The notes under the pieces are model-generated. The model was not told where the DNA came from, made no database searches, and worked only from the letters and a program-made list of their open reading frames with translations. DNA of 64,000 bases, from the NCBI RefSeq assembly GCF_030269925.1, contig NC_085131.1, positions 4,938,501-5,002,500 on the forward strand. The letters are read 5' to 3'. Positions 30,134-41,962 of the stretch are shown here, piece by piece. How positions within the stretch are numbered: position 1 is the first letter of the stretch; every line of letters begins with the position of its first letter. Both the position numbers and the translations under genes were made by a program. Source of the stretch: Bombyx mori (taxonomy: Eukaryota; Arthropoda; Insecta; Lepidoptera; Bombycidae).

Positions 30134-30244
30134 GTGTGAAACGTTTATATTAAAGCAAACACATTTTTTTCAACTTCGTCTTTACATCTGTCATCGGTTG
30201 GTTACCTTACACAGGGTCTTTGAACTCGGATGAGTTAATAAGAG
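30134..30244 (+). repeat. Direct duplication flanking Bm1, copy 2
   Basis: Second copy of 29766-29876. Confidence 0.85.
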
Positions 30245-30529
30245 TGTGCTCTAGAGACCTCCGTTTAGAATGACCGGGTAAATTCATCGAGGCATCGCAA
30301 ACTCCTGAAGGGCCCTCCACGTAACGGAATCGAGTGGCAACCTTTTGCAATAAAATTAACCGAAGGGTTTCGCTTTTTGGGTCACCTAGTTTGATTCAAC
30401 TAATTTGTCCAAACATACCTTTGTTTGCTCGTGCTTCCCTTCAAAAGTATTAGTTTGCGGAAGGTTTTCGAAGTGTGTTATTTTAATTTAGATTTGCCTA
30501 TTGTTTAACTGTGTGCGATCGACAAAACA

Positions 30530-30619
30530 TGCATCTCTGCTGCAATTTGATTTGATTCCTAACCTTATGATTAGTCATCTGTCTGAGATAGTATTTTTTT
30601 ATGACAGAGACGGGTAAAC
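30530..30619 (+). repeat. Direct duplication beside Bm1, copy 1
   Basis: GCATCTCTGCTGCAATTTGA to GACAGAGACGGGTAAA, repeated at 30753-30841. Confidence 0.85.
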
Positions 30620-30621
30620 TG

Positions 30622-30731
30622 GGTTTTTTTTTTATTGCTTAGATGGGTGGACGAGCGCACACTCCCCTGGTGTTAATCGGTTACTGGAGCACATAGACAT
30701 CTACAACGTAAATGCGCCACCCACCTTGAGT
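30622..30731 (-). mobile_element. Bm1 SINE 3' fragment
   Basis: T run, ATTGCTTAGATGGGTGGACG, to CCACCCACCTTGAG. Confidence 0.8.
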
Positions 30732-30752
30732 ATGCACATGTGAATACAGTAA

Positions 30753-30841
30753 GCATCTCTGCTGCAATTCGATTTGATTCCTAACCTTATGATTAGTCAT
30801 CTGTCTGAGGTAGTATTTTTTTTATGACAGAGACGGGTAAA
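30753..30841 (+). repeat. Direct duplication beside Bm1, copy 2
   Basis: Second copy of 30530-30619, again followed by a Bm1 fragment. Confidence 0.85.
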
Positions 30842-30845
30842 TTCG

Positions 30846-30985
30846 TGTTTTTTTTTATTGCTTAGATGGGTGGACGAGCTCACAGCATACGTGGTGTTAA
30901 GTGGTTACTGGAGCCCATAGACAGCTACAACGTAAATGCGCCACCCACCTTGAGATATAAGTTCTAAGGTCTCAAGTATAGTTAG
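30846..30985 (-). mobile_element. Bm1 SINE 3' fragment
   Basis: Same orientation and insertion point relative to the duplicated block as 30622-30731, but with different point changes. Confidence 0.8.
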
Positions 30986-31028
30986 ATGTTTTTACCGGAC
31001 CCCTTAGATATAACAACGTGAATCTATG

Positions 31029-31140
31029 TTTTTTTTTGTTGCCCTTGTAGGCAGACGAGCATACACCCCACCTGGTGGTGAGAGGTTACCGTCGCCCATG
31101 GACTTCAGCAATGCCAGGGGCAAAGCCAAACCGCTGCCTA
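31029..31140 (-). mobile_element. LINE 3' tail, family B
   Basis: T run, GCCCTTGTAGGCAGACGAGC, to AAGCCAAACCGCTGCCTA. Confidence 0.75.
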
Positions 31141-31370
31141 CCCTTTTTTTTAAGTGTCATAATTGTATAGTAATTACACGAATCAAAATGTTTTCGGGTC
31201 TGATTTTTATTACGCGATCCTTCCTTGTGGAAGCCATTCATGAGTATGGGCTAAGTCCGTATATCAATACAAAAATCAGTAGCTGTTTGTGTGATTTGAA
31301 CACCGGGAAAGTCGCATCGCTCGATGTGAGTATTCTAGGTGTCTTATCCTTTTGATCACTAGATCACCAG

Positions 31371-31455
31371 ACTGGCTCGCTGGTGCAATAGTTAGCGTCT
31401 CTGACTGTAGCGCGCAGGTTCGTGGGTTCGATTCCCGGATCGAGGAAATCATTAG
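31371..31455 (+). mobile_element. tRNA-like SINE head
   Basis: A-box-like TGGTGCAATAGTTAGCG and perfect B box GGTTCGATTCC. Acceptor-stem pairing is poor, so a functional tRNA gene is unlikely. No clear tail follows. Confidence 0.4.
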
Positions 31456-32715
31456 CAGTTGGCGGTAAGTCCGTATTTCGATAAAACTTTTTAAAAAAAA
31501 ACTGAGCTATCGTACAAATCTCACACCTCACAAAACTTAAATTAAAATTACGATGATGAATGAAAAAAAAAGTTTAAAAAGAAATTTTGTAACTGAACAA
31601 TCTTAATTCATTTTTTTGCTCGATGAACAGTCAGAATAGATGAACAGTCAACGAATTATCTAACACTTTTCGAGTGGGTACCATAAAACAGATAATTCCA
31701 TGACATAAAACGTATAAAAGGCAGTAAATTGATGCTTTTATGAGGGAACAATTACATTGGAATATCGACTTAATGGCTCGGATAACATTTATTGGTAAAC
31801 CGAAAGATTACTTTTAATGTCTTCGGAATGATGAGCTCTTTGTTTTTATAATAAACCTTAGATTTCATGTTTATTATGTAACCGAATGTACATCGATTGT
31901 TTTACAGTTATTTAATATTGTTAGTACTACACAAAAAATATTTCCGCTACATTTTCCTTGTTTTCCTGTTACAGCTAAAATTATGGGTATGACAGCTGAA
32001 AAGATCAGCAGACTCAACTGAAAATAAATACTTTTGTAATGTAAATGCTTAGGAAATTATGGGAAACATTAATTTGTGCGGTCTATGGTCAGACGGTATT
32101 TATCTATCTATAGTCAATAGACTATGACTGACTATGACATGTCTGCGATTAAGAAAACATAATTTTGCTTCGAATAAAAGAATTGGGTAATAACTAGTCG
32201 TACAAGTTTAGCTAGAAGCTTAGGTCACATGGGTACATGTGTTTGTCTTTCTTCTAGTGCGCGTAGCAGTTGCGGATACCAATTTTATACTTCGTCCGAC
32301 TTCTAAAATTAGTCGGGCTGTTAGCTAGTTCGTTCACTCATCTCTAGTAGTAGGAAACCTACCCGTTCGGTTTCACAATACGTGATACCTCGTAAATGTT
32401 TAAAAATATTGAGGGTTGATTTAAATAGGATGATGGTTCTTTTTTAATAAGAGTAGACATAAAATCTATCGCGTGGCCAGTTATAAAAGAAAAACAAAAA
32501 AAAAGAAGACTACCGCTGACCGCACCGTGCACATTGTGTGCATTTGTTTTTCAATGGTTTTTCATCTCAATATTATTATGGACTTTTACTACTTTTCTAT
32601 TATGAACTCTAACGGTCAATCATACTCCTACTCCGAATTCTTACAGACGACCATTCTCGTCGTTGCGCGAGTGTTATACCCGTTTTGTGAAAACAAACAG
32701 TGTCAAACAAACAGT
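31456..32715. other. No gene seen
   Basis: AT-rich; an 87-codon ORF (32473-32736) runs into Bm1 and is not credible. Confidence 0.4.
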
Positions 32716-32716
32716 T

Positions 32717-33160
32717 TTGAAGTCGTCGTGGCCTAAAGGATAAGATGTCCGGTGCATTCATGTTGAGCGATGCATCGGTGTTCGAATCCCGCCAATTTTT
32801 CTGATGAAATACGTGCATACTTAACAAATGTTCACGATTGACTTCCACGGTGAAGGAATAACATCGTGTAATAAAAATCAAACCCGCAAAATTATAATTT
32901 GCGTAATCACTGGTGGTAGGACCTATTGTGAGTCCGCACGGGTAGGTACCACCGCCCTGCCTATTTCTGCCGTGAAGCAGTAATGCGTTTCGGTTTGAAG
33001 GGCGGGGCAGCCGTTGTAACTATACTGAGACCTTAGAACTGATATCTCAAGGTGGGTGGCGCATTTACGTCGTAGATGTCCATGGGCTCCAGTAACTACT
33101 TTACACCAGGTGGGCTGTAAGCTCGTCTACCCATCTAAGCAATAAAAAAATAATAAAAAA
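32717..33160 (+). mobile_element. Bm1 SINE, full length
   Basis: Head with A box TGGCCTAAAGG (32729-32739) and B box GTGTTCGAATCCC (32778-32790), full body, and tail AAGCAATAAAAAAATAATAA. Confidence 0.9.
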
Positions 33161-33534
33161 AACAATTTAGAGGAATGCCGTCAAGTCATCAGGCCGACCG
33201 CCACCAATACGCGTCGTCCACTAGTCAGGCAGCCAGTAGGTACGTCTCCTTCTCATTACCTAGCCTCGACCTACCCCTCTTTTTTGTTCACCTTGTGGCG
33301 ATACTCGTCCCGCAGAAACCTCCAAAAATATAGAACCAGCGCACCGCCGTGGTGAAAATTTGTAAAGATTTTGTTCTTCCCATTGGACGCTATGATGCCT
33401 TCAATGTTAAGGTCGTTTTTGAACATTTATAAAATTTGAGTTACGTATAGGCGGTTAGCTTGATACGAATACTCGTTGTCTTATCCTTCCTATTCGACTC
33501 AAGCGACAGGATAACGCAAAGATACTGTCCTCGA
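33161..33534. other. No gene seen
   Basis: Moderately GC-rich, unrecognised; possibly decayed LINE sequence upstream of the next entry. Confidence 0.35.
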
Positions 33535-33780
33535 AAGAGGTCTTATCGGATTCCTCCGGATCTACTCTCGGTGCTTGTACGATCAAGCGCCAGTCACTGC
33601 CCTCATCGAAATCGTCGATTATGACGAAGAGTTCGACAAGCGAAGTTACTTATTGACACAGCCCACTGAGTTTCTCGCCGGAACTTCTCAGTGAGCCGCG
33701 TTTTCGATCCGGTGGTAGATTCTACGAAGCACTGTTCTTACTGGGACTAGTGTTAGGCTAGTGTAATTTTCTTAGGTGAT
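33535..33780 (+). mobile_element. Jockey-like LINE 3' end, decayed
   Basis: Reverse complement of the 51095-51410 family: GGATTCCTCCGGATCTAC, ACAGCCCACTGAGTTTCTCG, GATCCGGTGGTAGATTCTAC. Confidence 0.65.
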
Positions 33781-34930
33781 CTCTTCAGTTCAACTAGGTA
33801 GTTGAAATAGGTATCCGGGCGCAGCTGTAACATCCCCCTATGCTACCAGGGAACAGGTAGGGAACGAAAAAGAACCGATGAAGATGATAAAACTTCAGGT
33901 AATAAAGAAGGAAATTATGACTAAAATTCGTTATTCATACTTAGGTTTTGTTAACGAATGCTTTGTCGAAACAATGGGATGTTATTTTTTTATTTTTTTT
34001 ATTTACTCGGACATTTTCAGATCTGTTTATTAGATATTAAAAAAAAAAACATAAAGTTCCTTAGTAAAATGTTTTTTAGCTCACATTTATATATACAATT
34101 CAATTCAAATTCAAATTAAAAATAATTCTTTTCACATTAAATATGAAAATTAACTTTACAAATGACATCAAAACGAGCCACAAACTCGAGCATAACTGGT
34201 GAAAACATAATTTGCGTGTTCTTATCTGGATTGAATACGTTCAAGAGGATAAAATTGGATATTACATTTAATAAATGGACGGCAAAAAACTGCGTGGGTG
34301 GTGTCCGATGCGGTGGACAAACCAAATGGATGCAGAATGGTCTCAAGAAATCTTCCTCCTTAAATGCTGCATAGCGATTACAATCGCGATACTATCTGTC
34401 AAGAAGGAAACGAATAATAATAAGAAAAATAACACTAACAAAGAACAGAAATTTACTACTTCAAGTTTAAGACGTAAAATACCTACTATGAATCCTTAAT
34501 AAAATCTCAACAGTGCCTTTCAAAGAGCTCCGCAATCTTTCTCGCGGTACGAGATAAAATATGAAATTAATTAGTTGAAGAGTTATGTGGCACATTCATC
34601 AGATGAAGTTCCGGGGAGCCGGTTCGCGAGACTTTAATCACATTAACAGTCCGTTCTGTTCGTGAACGACAAGCCAGGAAGGGCTCACAATTTATATTCA
34701 CATTCTTATCGGTACATTAAACGTAAACCAATGTGAATAAGATTCAAATTTGTGTGGCTAGACTTTTATTATGTGACATTTTCGGTAAGTATTTGTAACA
34801 TTACGAAGAAGTTCTCTATTTTGTTACGTATATTTTGTTTCGAGACATTTAATGCCATGTTAGGAAAAAGCAACCTAGTACACATTTTTTCTTCCCAATC
34901 GTGTCACTCTTGACAGAGTGGTCGTGATCG
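33781..34930. other. No gene seen
   Basis: AT-rich; three overlapping short ORFs at 34137-34499 have no recognised domain. Confidence 0.35.
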
Positions 34931-35005
34931 TCATGTAGTGTTGAAAGGGGCAGACTTGATGCGTCTCACGATGTCCCGCCATCTCTCTCTATTACACATT
35001 ACCAT
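34931..35005 (-). pseudogene. LINE ORF2 C-terminal remnant
   Basis: Minus-strand codons read RERWRDIVRRIKSAPFNTT and stop, a typical last stretch of lepidopteran LINE polyproteins. Upstream coding sequence is absent. Confidence 0.5.
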
Positions 35006-35329
35006 TGCTCAATAAGATGTGAAATACAGAGGTAATATTTAAAATAATAGCGTGCCGCGTATTTTGCTTGCACCACGCTATGAAGTTGAAGTATCTAAGG
35101 CGTCAGAAGTTTCTGTAAAAAAAAATCCGCTCAATCAGAAAAATCAAAACACGGACGCGTCGACATGGACAAATAAACAAAAATTTCTTACTTATGATAA
35201 CTACGCTTTGGACACGCTACGAATGTTAATCGCAGTGCTTAGATTCCACCACAGAACTGCTACGAATCGATTACCGAATCACGTTCCGATGCTAGGAATT
35301 TGAAATAAACAGGCCGCAAGCGTAGGTAG

Positions 35330-35530
35330 GGGAGGAAAGTCCTCGAATGGAGGCCACGGATGGGTACCAGGAGCGTGGGGCGTCCTCCAACCAGGTGGAC
35401 CGACTACTTAGTACGCACGGCGGGAAGTCGTTGGATGCGGAAGGCGGAGGACCGCATTCTGTGGAAGGCATTGGGGAAGGCCTATGTCCAGCAGTGGGCA
35501 GATAAAGGTTGATGATGATGATGATGATGA
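35330..35530 (+). pseudogene. RTE-clade LINE ORF C-terminus with (GAT)n tail
   Basis: The frame ending at TGA 35510-35512 reads KVLEWRPRMG, then SVGRPPTRWTDYLVRTAG, then a segment ending KAYVQQWADKG and the stop. (GATGAT)n follows directly. The same protein tail is at 2141-2310 on the minus strand, but the two differ at many positions, so they come from different RTE subfamilies. About 60 codons survive; an in-frame TAG sits just upstream (35327-35329). The minus-strand 96-codon ORF here is a shadow. Confidence 0.85.
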
Positions 35531-35659
35531 AGCGTAGGTATAGCGTCCCTGAATAGAATTTTAATTTATAGCCAAAAAACAAAAACGTGATCTTCCAAGT
35601 ACCGAATGAATCTTTTCCTAGTAGACCAAGTGTCCGAATATTGTTCAGAGCTTTTTTCT

Positions 35660-35900
35660 TATTTATTGCTTAGATGGATGGACGAGCTCACAGCCCACCT
35701 GGTGTTAAGTTGTTACTGGATCCCATAGACATCTACGACGTAAATGCACCACCCACCTTGAGATATATCTTCTAAGGTCTCAAGTATAGTTTCAACGGCT
35801 GCCCCACCCTTCAACCCGAAACGCATTACTGCTTCTCGGCAGAAATAGACAGGGTGATGGTACTTACCCATGCGGACTCACAAGAAGTCCTACCACCAGG
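35660..35900 (-). mobile_element. Bm1 SINE, 5'-truncated
   Basis: ATTGCTTAGATGGATGGACG to AGAAGTCCTACCACCAGG. Confidence 0.85.
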
Positions 35901-36690
35901 AAAAAGCTTGTCTCTCTGCAAGATTTTCTCCAAATTTTTGATGATAGAATTCGCTAAACATCTCAACCTCCTTTAATCCCTTAATAAATAAAGGGTAAAA
36001 CTCTACTCCAAACAACATGTGGGCTTAGTTAATATTATTATTCACGGTTCGCCTCACACCACTTCGACGATAGAGCTCACAATAAATCCGCTATTGGAAA
36101 ATAAATAAAACAACGGCTGATCCTACTCTTAAGACGGAATATTTTATAACATAAATATAACGCCATTGTATATATAGTATGTATAAAGCGAAATTTTATT
36201 ACAAAAACCACAAGGCTACTTAGTAAAGGCCCGATTAACGGGATCGACATTGTACAAACAGGCCAGCGCTCTCCGATAAAAAGGTAAAGTAATAAAATTA
36301 GATTAAACCGCCTCAGCTGGTGGCTAGTGTTGCAAATCCCTGAAGAAATCAATCTCAGCGAGAAATTCTGTCGAATAAAGTCCTTGAGACGCTCATAGTT
36401 TACAATTCACAGACGTCAACGTTCTACGAACGAGTCAAGGGCACCTCTGTGTTCCTTTGTGATCATTGATGTACAGGCTGTTTGTTCTCTTTGAGTTTTA
36501 TATTTGTGAACGTAATGTTCATTAATAGACATTTGATCTCATTCTATTCGACTTGTTTGTGTTTGATCCTTGTTATTGATTGTAAAACTTTATTGAGTTT
36601 TTAAGGTGTTTTTGTGACAAATAAATAACATTATTTTTGGGGATCACATAAATACTGGTACGTCAGAATTTTGAAGTCAAGTTAAATAAA
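35901..36690. other. No gene seen
   Basis: A minus-strand 91-codon hydrophobic ORF (36077-36352) lacks any recognised feature. Confidence 0.35.
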
Positions 36691-36693
36691 AAC

Positions 36694-36945
36694 TTCTTTT
36701 TCTCCACCTTATCCCACTAGGTGGGGTCGGCACAGCTAATATTTCTCTTCCATTCTCTTCTATTAGCCGTCATCTCAACACTCACTTCTCTCTCTCTCAA
36801 ATCATCATTCACACACTCCATCCATGTCTTCTTCGGTCGACCTCTTTCTTCCCCATCTACCTTGCATTACCATTTCCATACATCTCCCAATCACATGCAT
36901 CTTCTCTCTACGCATCACATGTCCATTACCACGCTAAGTTAAATA
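36694..36945 (-). pseudogene. RTE-like LINE ORF2 C-terminal remnant
   Basis: Second copy of 415-715 (shared CTTATCCCACTAGGTGGGGT and CACAGCTAAT blocks). Frames are broken. Confidence 0.5.
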
Positions 36946-37180
36946 TAAAGATTTATTTGAATAACACAATTTCTGCAAATAATAATTTGAGTACTATCTT
37001 CTCATCAAGATAATTACCTGCAACTTTCGACACTCGGAGGTTAGAAAATTAAAGTAAGCAGCTTGTCCTCCTTTCTTCCTTCTATGATATTACAGTAAAA
37101 TCATTACTATATTTAGTTGTATTTACTATACGTTTGTACTCGATATTTTTATTAACATCATTTAGTATCATCGTCATTCT

Positions 37181-37335
37181 TATTTCTGCCGCATAGTGTA
37201 TCCCGGCTTGCAGGGTGGTACAGCCCATCTGAGAGTGGATGGTGGTGGCATTCGTATTTGTGATTTCTATGCCTCCTGGTAACTACTAGCAATTAGGTAG
37301 GCCATGAACGCGTAAAAGTCTACTATAAAAGCTAT
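37181..37335 (+). mobile_element. Bm1-like SINE fragment, strongly diverged
   Basis: TTATTTCTGCCGCATAGTGT, CTTGCAGGGTGGTACAGCC and CCTGGTAACTACTAGCAATT follow the Bm1 order. Confidence 0.45.
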
Positions 37336-38373
37336 GCAATAGCTTAAAAAATCACACATTTAGAAGCAACTACCAAACTATGCAGCGATCGTAGTCATTT
37401 ATAGTGTTTATATTGAATTGAGAAATTATGTTCTGAAAATATAAAAAAAAAAAAAATACTATAATAGTGTTTTATCGGATTTCTCGATTTTTGATCACCC
37501 TGTATATCCCCTAGTTATAATAATGAATAAAATATTCACAGAAAGGCACCCTTATCAAGGTGTTGTCGGAGCGAAGTGGTTTTGTCCTTGGGATATATTT
37601 TTCTCGGAGTTTTGATGCGTAATAAGGTGGGGCTTTGAGAACAACGCTGAAGGAAGCTTGCAAGATTTTATCTAAGTTTTACTTGTGTTGTGAGTTTGTT
37701 ATCGATGTCGTATTCCACTTTTGTTAGGACATTAATACGTCATAGTGATAACCTATAAATATTACATATAACACAAATTAGTTGTTGCTGAAAGTAAATA
37801 TTGTACTTTTTGACGAGGCATGTTGCTGATAACTTTATTTCTGTAATCTGACGAAGCATGTTGCGGATAATAACATGTACTTTTAGGTTAGGAATATTGT
37901 GTTCTTTTTTTTTATAATAAATAAATCAATTAGTTGTTTTTAGGTTTTCAACAGTTACTCTTTAGTTTTCTAGAATTTTCTTAAAGAAAACTGATCGTAA
38001 AATGGTCCCTGCGATATTTAATATGACAAATTAGAAGCAATAAACGTTTAAATTATATTTAATCGATTCACTGTCGAGAATAGGCAAACGGATTTATATA
38101 AAAACAATCTAAATAGCCATAATTAAATCCCAATCACTGTTTTTTGTGAATTAATGGTATATATTATTAATCTGGTTAGCTGTGGACTGCATTTATGGGT
38201 TAATCGCTCCTCAGAAGGTAAGCGGTCGGTACATCCCGGATTTTATTGGGACATTTTTATTAAAATCATACAATAACCATGGCATAATTAAAAGATAATC
38301 TGGCTTACTGTCTAGTGTGATCCTGTTATGTCAAAGACTTCCTTAGGCGGTCACGGCATAAACTTATTTGAGA
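37336..38373. other. No gene seen
   Basis: AT-rich, unrecognised. Confidence 0.4.
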
Positions 38374-38640
38374 CTAGCGGCCCGCCCCGACTTCGCTTGG
38401 GTAGTATCGCACGCGATGTAAACAATTTTAGGTAATTTTTTTACACATTGGGTTACATTATTGGAGTTTCAGTAAGGATCCCTAATTTTTTTGAAAATAT
38501 ATTCAATATAGCCTATGTCACCCGGGGATAGGCTAGCTTTCCAACAGTCAAATATATTTTTAAATCCCTTCAGTAGTTTCGGAGCTAATTCAATACAAAC
38601 AAACAAACAAATCTTTCCTCTTTATAATATTAGTATAGAA
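38374..38640 (+). repeat. Interspersed repeat, family F
   Basis: ACTAGCGGCCCGCCCCGACT to TATAATATTAGTATAGA. Confidence 0.7.
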
Positions 38641-38916
38641 GTATAGATACTATAATGTCACACAATTTCACTTTTTTATATACATAAAAATAACAATACG
38701 TGTAAAATCCATTTGAATTAAAAAAGAAAAAACTACCGTGGAAAAAGCGATTTAGTGGGAAAAAAATTCCAGTCCGCGTCAAAACCATGGTTAGAATTAA
38801 ATTTCTTGTACAATCTATAATCGAATGATGAATAAACAAGAGATAAGGGTATACTAATTATAATGCCTGAAAAAATCACTAGATTAAAACCTAATATTTT
38901 TTTAAATATTATAATT

Positions 38917-39036
38917 ATGGAGGAATGGATGAAGGACAAATGGGAGTGGAATGTTGCTGACGAGGATGTCGAAGACAGAACGAAGTGGAGGAGTAAAATA
39001 AGGAAAGCTGATCCCACCACCATGTGGGATAAATAA
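38917..39036 (+). pseudogene. RTE-like LINE ORF2 C-terminus
   Basis: Forty codons to TAA 39034-39036: WMKDKWEWNVADEDVEDRTK, then WRSKIRKADPTTMWDK. The (E/D)DRxxWRxKIRxADPTxxWDK ending is typical of RTE/BovB-like polyproteins. A (GA)n tract follows. The minus-strand ORF with repeated Leu-Ser is a shadow of the microsatellite. Confidence 0.6.
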
Positions 39037-39038
39037 CT

Positions 39039-39070
39039 AGGAGCAGAGAGAGAGAGAGAAAGAGAGAGAG
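39039..39070 (+). repeat. (GA)n microsatellite
   Basis: Imperfect GA repeat after the LINE relic. Confidence 0.85.
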
Positions 39071-40230
39071 TTTCTAACCTCAAGCGTCATAACTAGCCTA
39101 TCGTAGATCCCTGGATAACTTGTCGTAAATTTTGGCCTCAAATGACGTCACACGCAATGAAATTGATCTCAATCGATTCGTAATGTTATCCTGTAAGTTT
39201 TAGGTTTTGCATAGTGGAGAATCCAGAGATATCTTTTTCACGATTCAATAATACTTCAAACATAGTTCAAATTCGTGGACCATAATATATAACTTCTTTC
39301 ATTCGTTATGTTCAAAACAAATACAGTACATTAATCAAAACGTAATGTATGTATGTATGTATGTAAGTATGCACGCGTGCTTTGTACATCGTTTGACGAA
39401 CGACGTTCGCTAATTACTCTGTACGGAGACACAAGGAGGGCTCCCGGAATTCAGATTAATTCTCATATGTTTCAAGTGTCACAATTATTATATTACTTGC
39501 GTTCAGAATTCGTGCGAAACATGATTAAGGGACATTTATCTTGCGACGTTTCGCGTTCGGTGTTGATTCAAAGTCGCATATGGATTTTTGAAGTTATAAT
39601 TCTTGTTGAATAAGGCGGTCGAATGAGCGTTGTTACTGAATTTCATGGGCCACCAGATGGGCTCGGCTGGATCGCATGCAGCGTACTGATACTCTGAGTA
39701 ATAAAAGCACTGACTTCTTATGAACAATTGTATTTTGTCTGAATTAGAACATTTAAATTCAAGTCTGATTGAAGAGTACTGAAGACGCGTCCGTTCGCGT
39801 GAGAGGCGCTTCGGCAGAGAGCAAACAGAGTAGTGAATGATAAAACTGAACATTAACATAGATTATTACGGCTTCGTACTGATCTAATACAGATAAACCA
39901 TTTCGTTTTTACAGAGTAATAATTACATGTGAATTTGCGTGAACACTTTTTAAGCGCGTTATGAAAAATTGATGAGAGTGAAATTTTACGATGCGCGCGC
40001 ACCGTGACACAAAATTAACAGAATGAAGTTGCCCACTAAATCGCTCGTTACAATACGACTCGTTACAATTAGAAGATAACCTAAGTAGAGTTAATGGTTA
40101 AATTTCTAACAAATTCAATGAAGTGAAATTTGTTCTATTTATTCATTAAATGAGATTTTTATTGTATGAATTGAAATATTTAATAAATGAATAATATAAT
40201 ATAATTAATAATAAATAACTAGGAACAAAT
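39071..40230. other. No gene seen
   Basis: A (TGTA)n tract lies at about 39345-39364. Opposing ORFs at 39353-39859 show no domain. Confidence 0.35.
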
Positions 40231-40470
40231 CACGCACGGTCATCGGACCCAACTTAGTGATCCCCAGTAGACCCCTACTTATTCCCTGTATTATGGGTAT
40301 TAGCGACTGACATACAAACCTAAATACGTTTAAATATTTACATAATTATATAGATAAAAAAACATCCAGCCAAAGAGCAAACAAACGTGTTCATCGAATG
40401 AATGTGGGAATCGAACCCACGATCGAGTCAGTCAAAATATTAAAATTGTTATACTATGGGTAATGTTTTG
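40231..40470 (-). mobile_element. Possible tRNA-derived SINE
   Basis: A minus-strand B box (GTGGGTTCGATTCCCAC, 40409-40425) is followed by about 180 bp of body and an AT-rich end. No clear A box, so 5'-truncated or unrelated. Confidence 0.35.
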
Positions 40471-40587
40471 TTGTTTGACGAATCTTAGTTATCCCATGAA
40501 TCCTTTTGGACGGTGCATATTCAGCCCATGGTCATAATTAGCACTCATCGTGAGACATATTGATGACACAATTTTATTATTACTAGT

Positions 40588-41022
40588 GGTCCCTCTGTAG
40601 TCAAAATTCGACTATAATTAATTGAAATTATAAGTCTGAACATTATTAAGGTTTTATTGTCAAATATTATTATACTTCTATAATCACAGATTGCACCAAG
40701 ACTACACTATAGACAAATAATATTAATGAAAAACAATATTAGTTTATTCTCAATTGGACCATAGACTTTCAACAGTAACCAAAGTTTGACAATAAACACA
40801 GAGTATATGTGTATGTATATGTGTTGTGTCAAATACATGCTAGTGTGTGTAATGTTTTCTTTATTGATTTAATGAGTTTTTTATACATAATAAAAAAAAA
40901 ATGCATTCTACACTCCTTCTCTATATTTTCTATAAGTGTGTGAAATTTCATACTCCTCCGTCAGCGTAATTTTCGTAAAAAGGGGTACAAAGTTTATGCT
41001 TCACGTATTAATATATAGATAA
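40588..41022 (+). repeat. Interspersed repeat, family E
   Basis: Third copy: GTCAAAATTCGACTATAATT to CTTCACGTATTAATATATAG. Similarity to the 8.2-kb copy extends upstream through CACTCATCGTGAGAC. Confidence 0.7.
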
Positions 41023-41382
41023 CTAAGCCTCAAAAACTTATAATTGCTTCGTGGCAGAAATATGAGGCCCTGTTTGTTATATGTAATAAATTCGAAATTT
41101 ATAAATTTTGTAATGTTTATTTTTATAACACGATGCTATTCTTGTACCATGGAAATCGGCTGTGAATTTAAGCTAAGTACGCATTTGCGCACATATTGGT
41201 GCCGACTGCGGGATTTATAACTTCGTATAGTCGCATTGTTTGATATGAATACACGGATAGTCATTAAATTGTTTTCAGTCTGTTTTAAAATTGTTTTCAG
41301 AAAAAAAAAATTAGAATAAATTGGTTTTTTGTAAATGATAATAATATTTTTCTTGAGATAGATTTTAAACGATTTTTTTTAA

Positions 41383-41498
41383 ATTTTTTTTTTATTTCCC
41401 TTGTAGGCAGACGAGCATACGGCCCACCTGATGGTGAGTGGTTACCGTCGCCCATCGACTGCAGTAATGCCAGAGGCAGAGCCAAGCCGCTGCCTGCC
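41383..41498 (-). mobile_element. LINE 3' tail, family B
   Basis: CCCTTGTAGGCAGACGAGCA to GCCAAGCCGCTGCCTGCC. Confidence 0.75.
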
Positions 41499-41955
41499 AT
41501 TGAGTACTCTTAAAAATTAAAAAAAAAAGAATTTTATTAACTTCTCATGTTGTTATAATTACCGTCTCTATATTAGAAACATATATATATATATATATAT
41601 ATATTAAAATACTGAATACTATCTTGCTTTATTTGGACGGGAATCATATGCAATAAAAAAGCGTTTTACGTACACAAGCTCCAGTGATTTAGGTAAAGCT
41701 CGTAAGCGAAATGGACAATTTGTATTCATGATGGCGCTTTCTGCCCGGTTCCGAAGGTGTGTCATTGCCTCTGTAATTTTGTACTATTCTCGGGGGAAAA
41801 ATTCTGATTCCGTACTGTTATTATGATGAAAAGACCTCGCTTCCGTATTTTGTATACATACGACTGAATTATTTTCTCCAAAACTAAATATTAGTAGTTG
41901 AGTTGCGTTTAGTTGAGAAGTATGTATTCAGTTTTTGAATAAAAATAAATTAGAA
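41499..41955. other. No gene seen; (TA)n
   Basis: (AT)n at 41581-41606. Otherwise unrecognised. Confidence 0.45.
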
Positions 41956-41962
41956 GAAGCAT

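Noticed and set aside
31371..31455. tRNA gene candidate
   Set aside because: A and B boxes present but stems pair poorly; kept as a SINE-like head.
32717..33160. Possible CRISPR-like or satellite array from repeated Bm1 blocks
   Set aside because: Copies are dispersed SINEs in both orientations without regular spacing.
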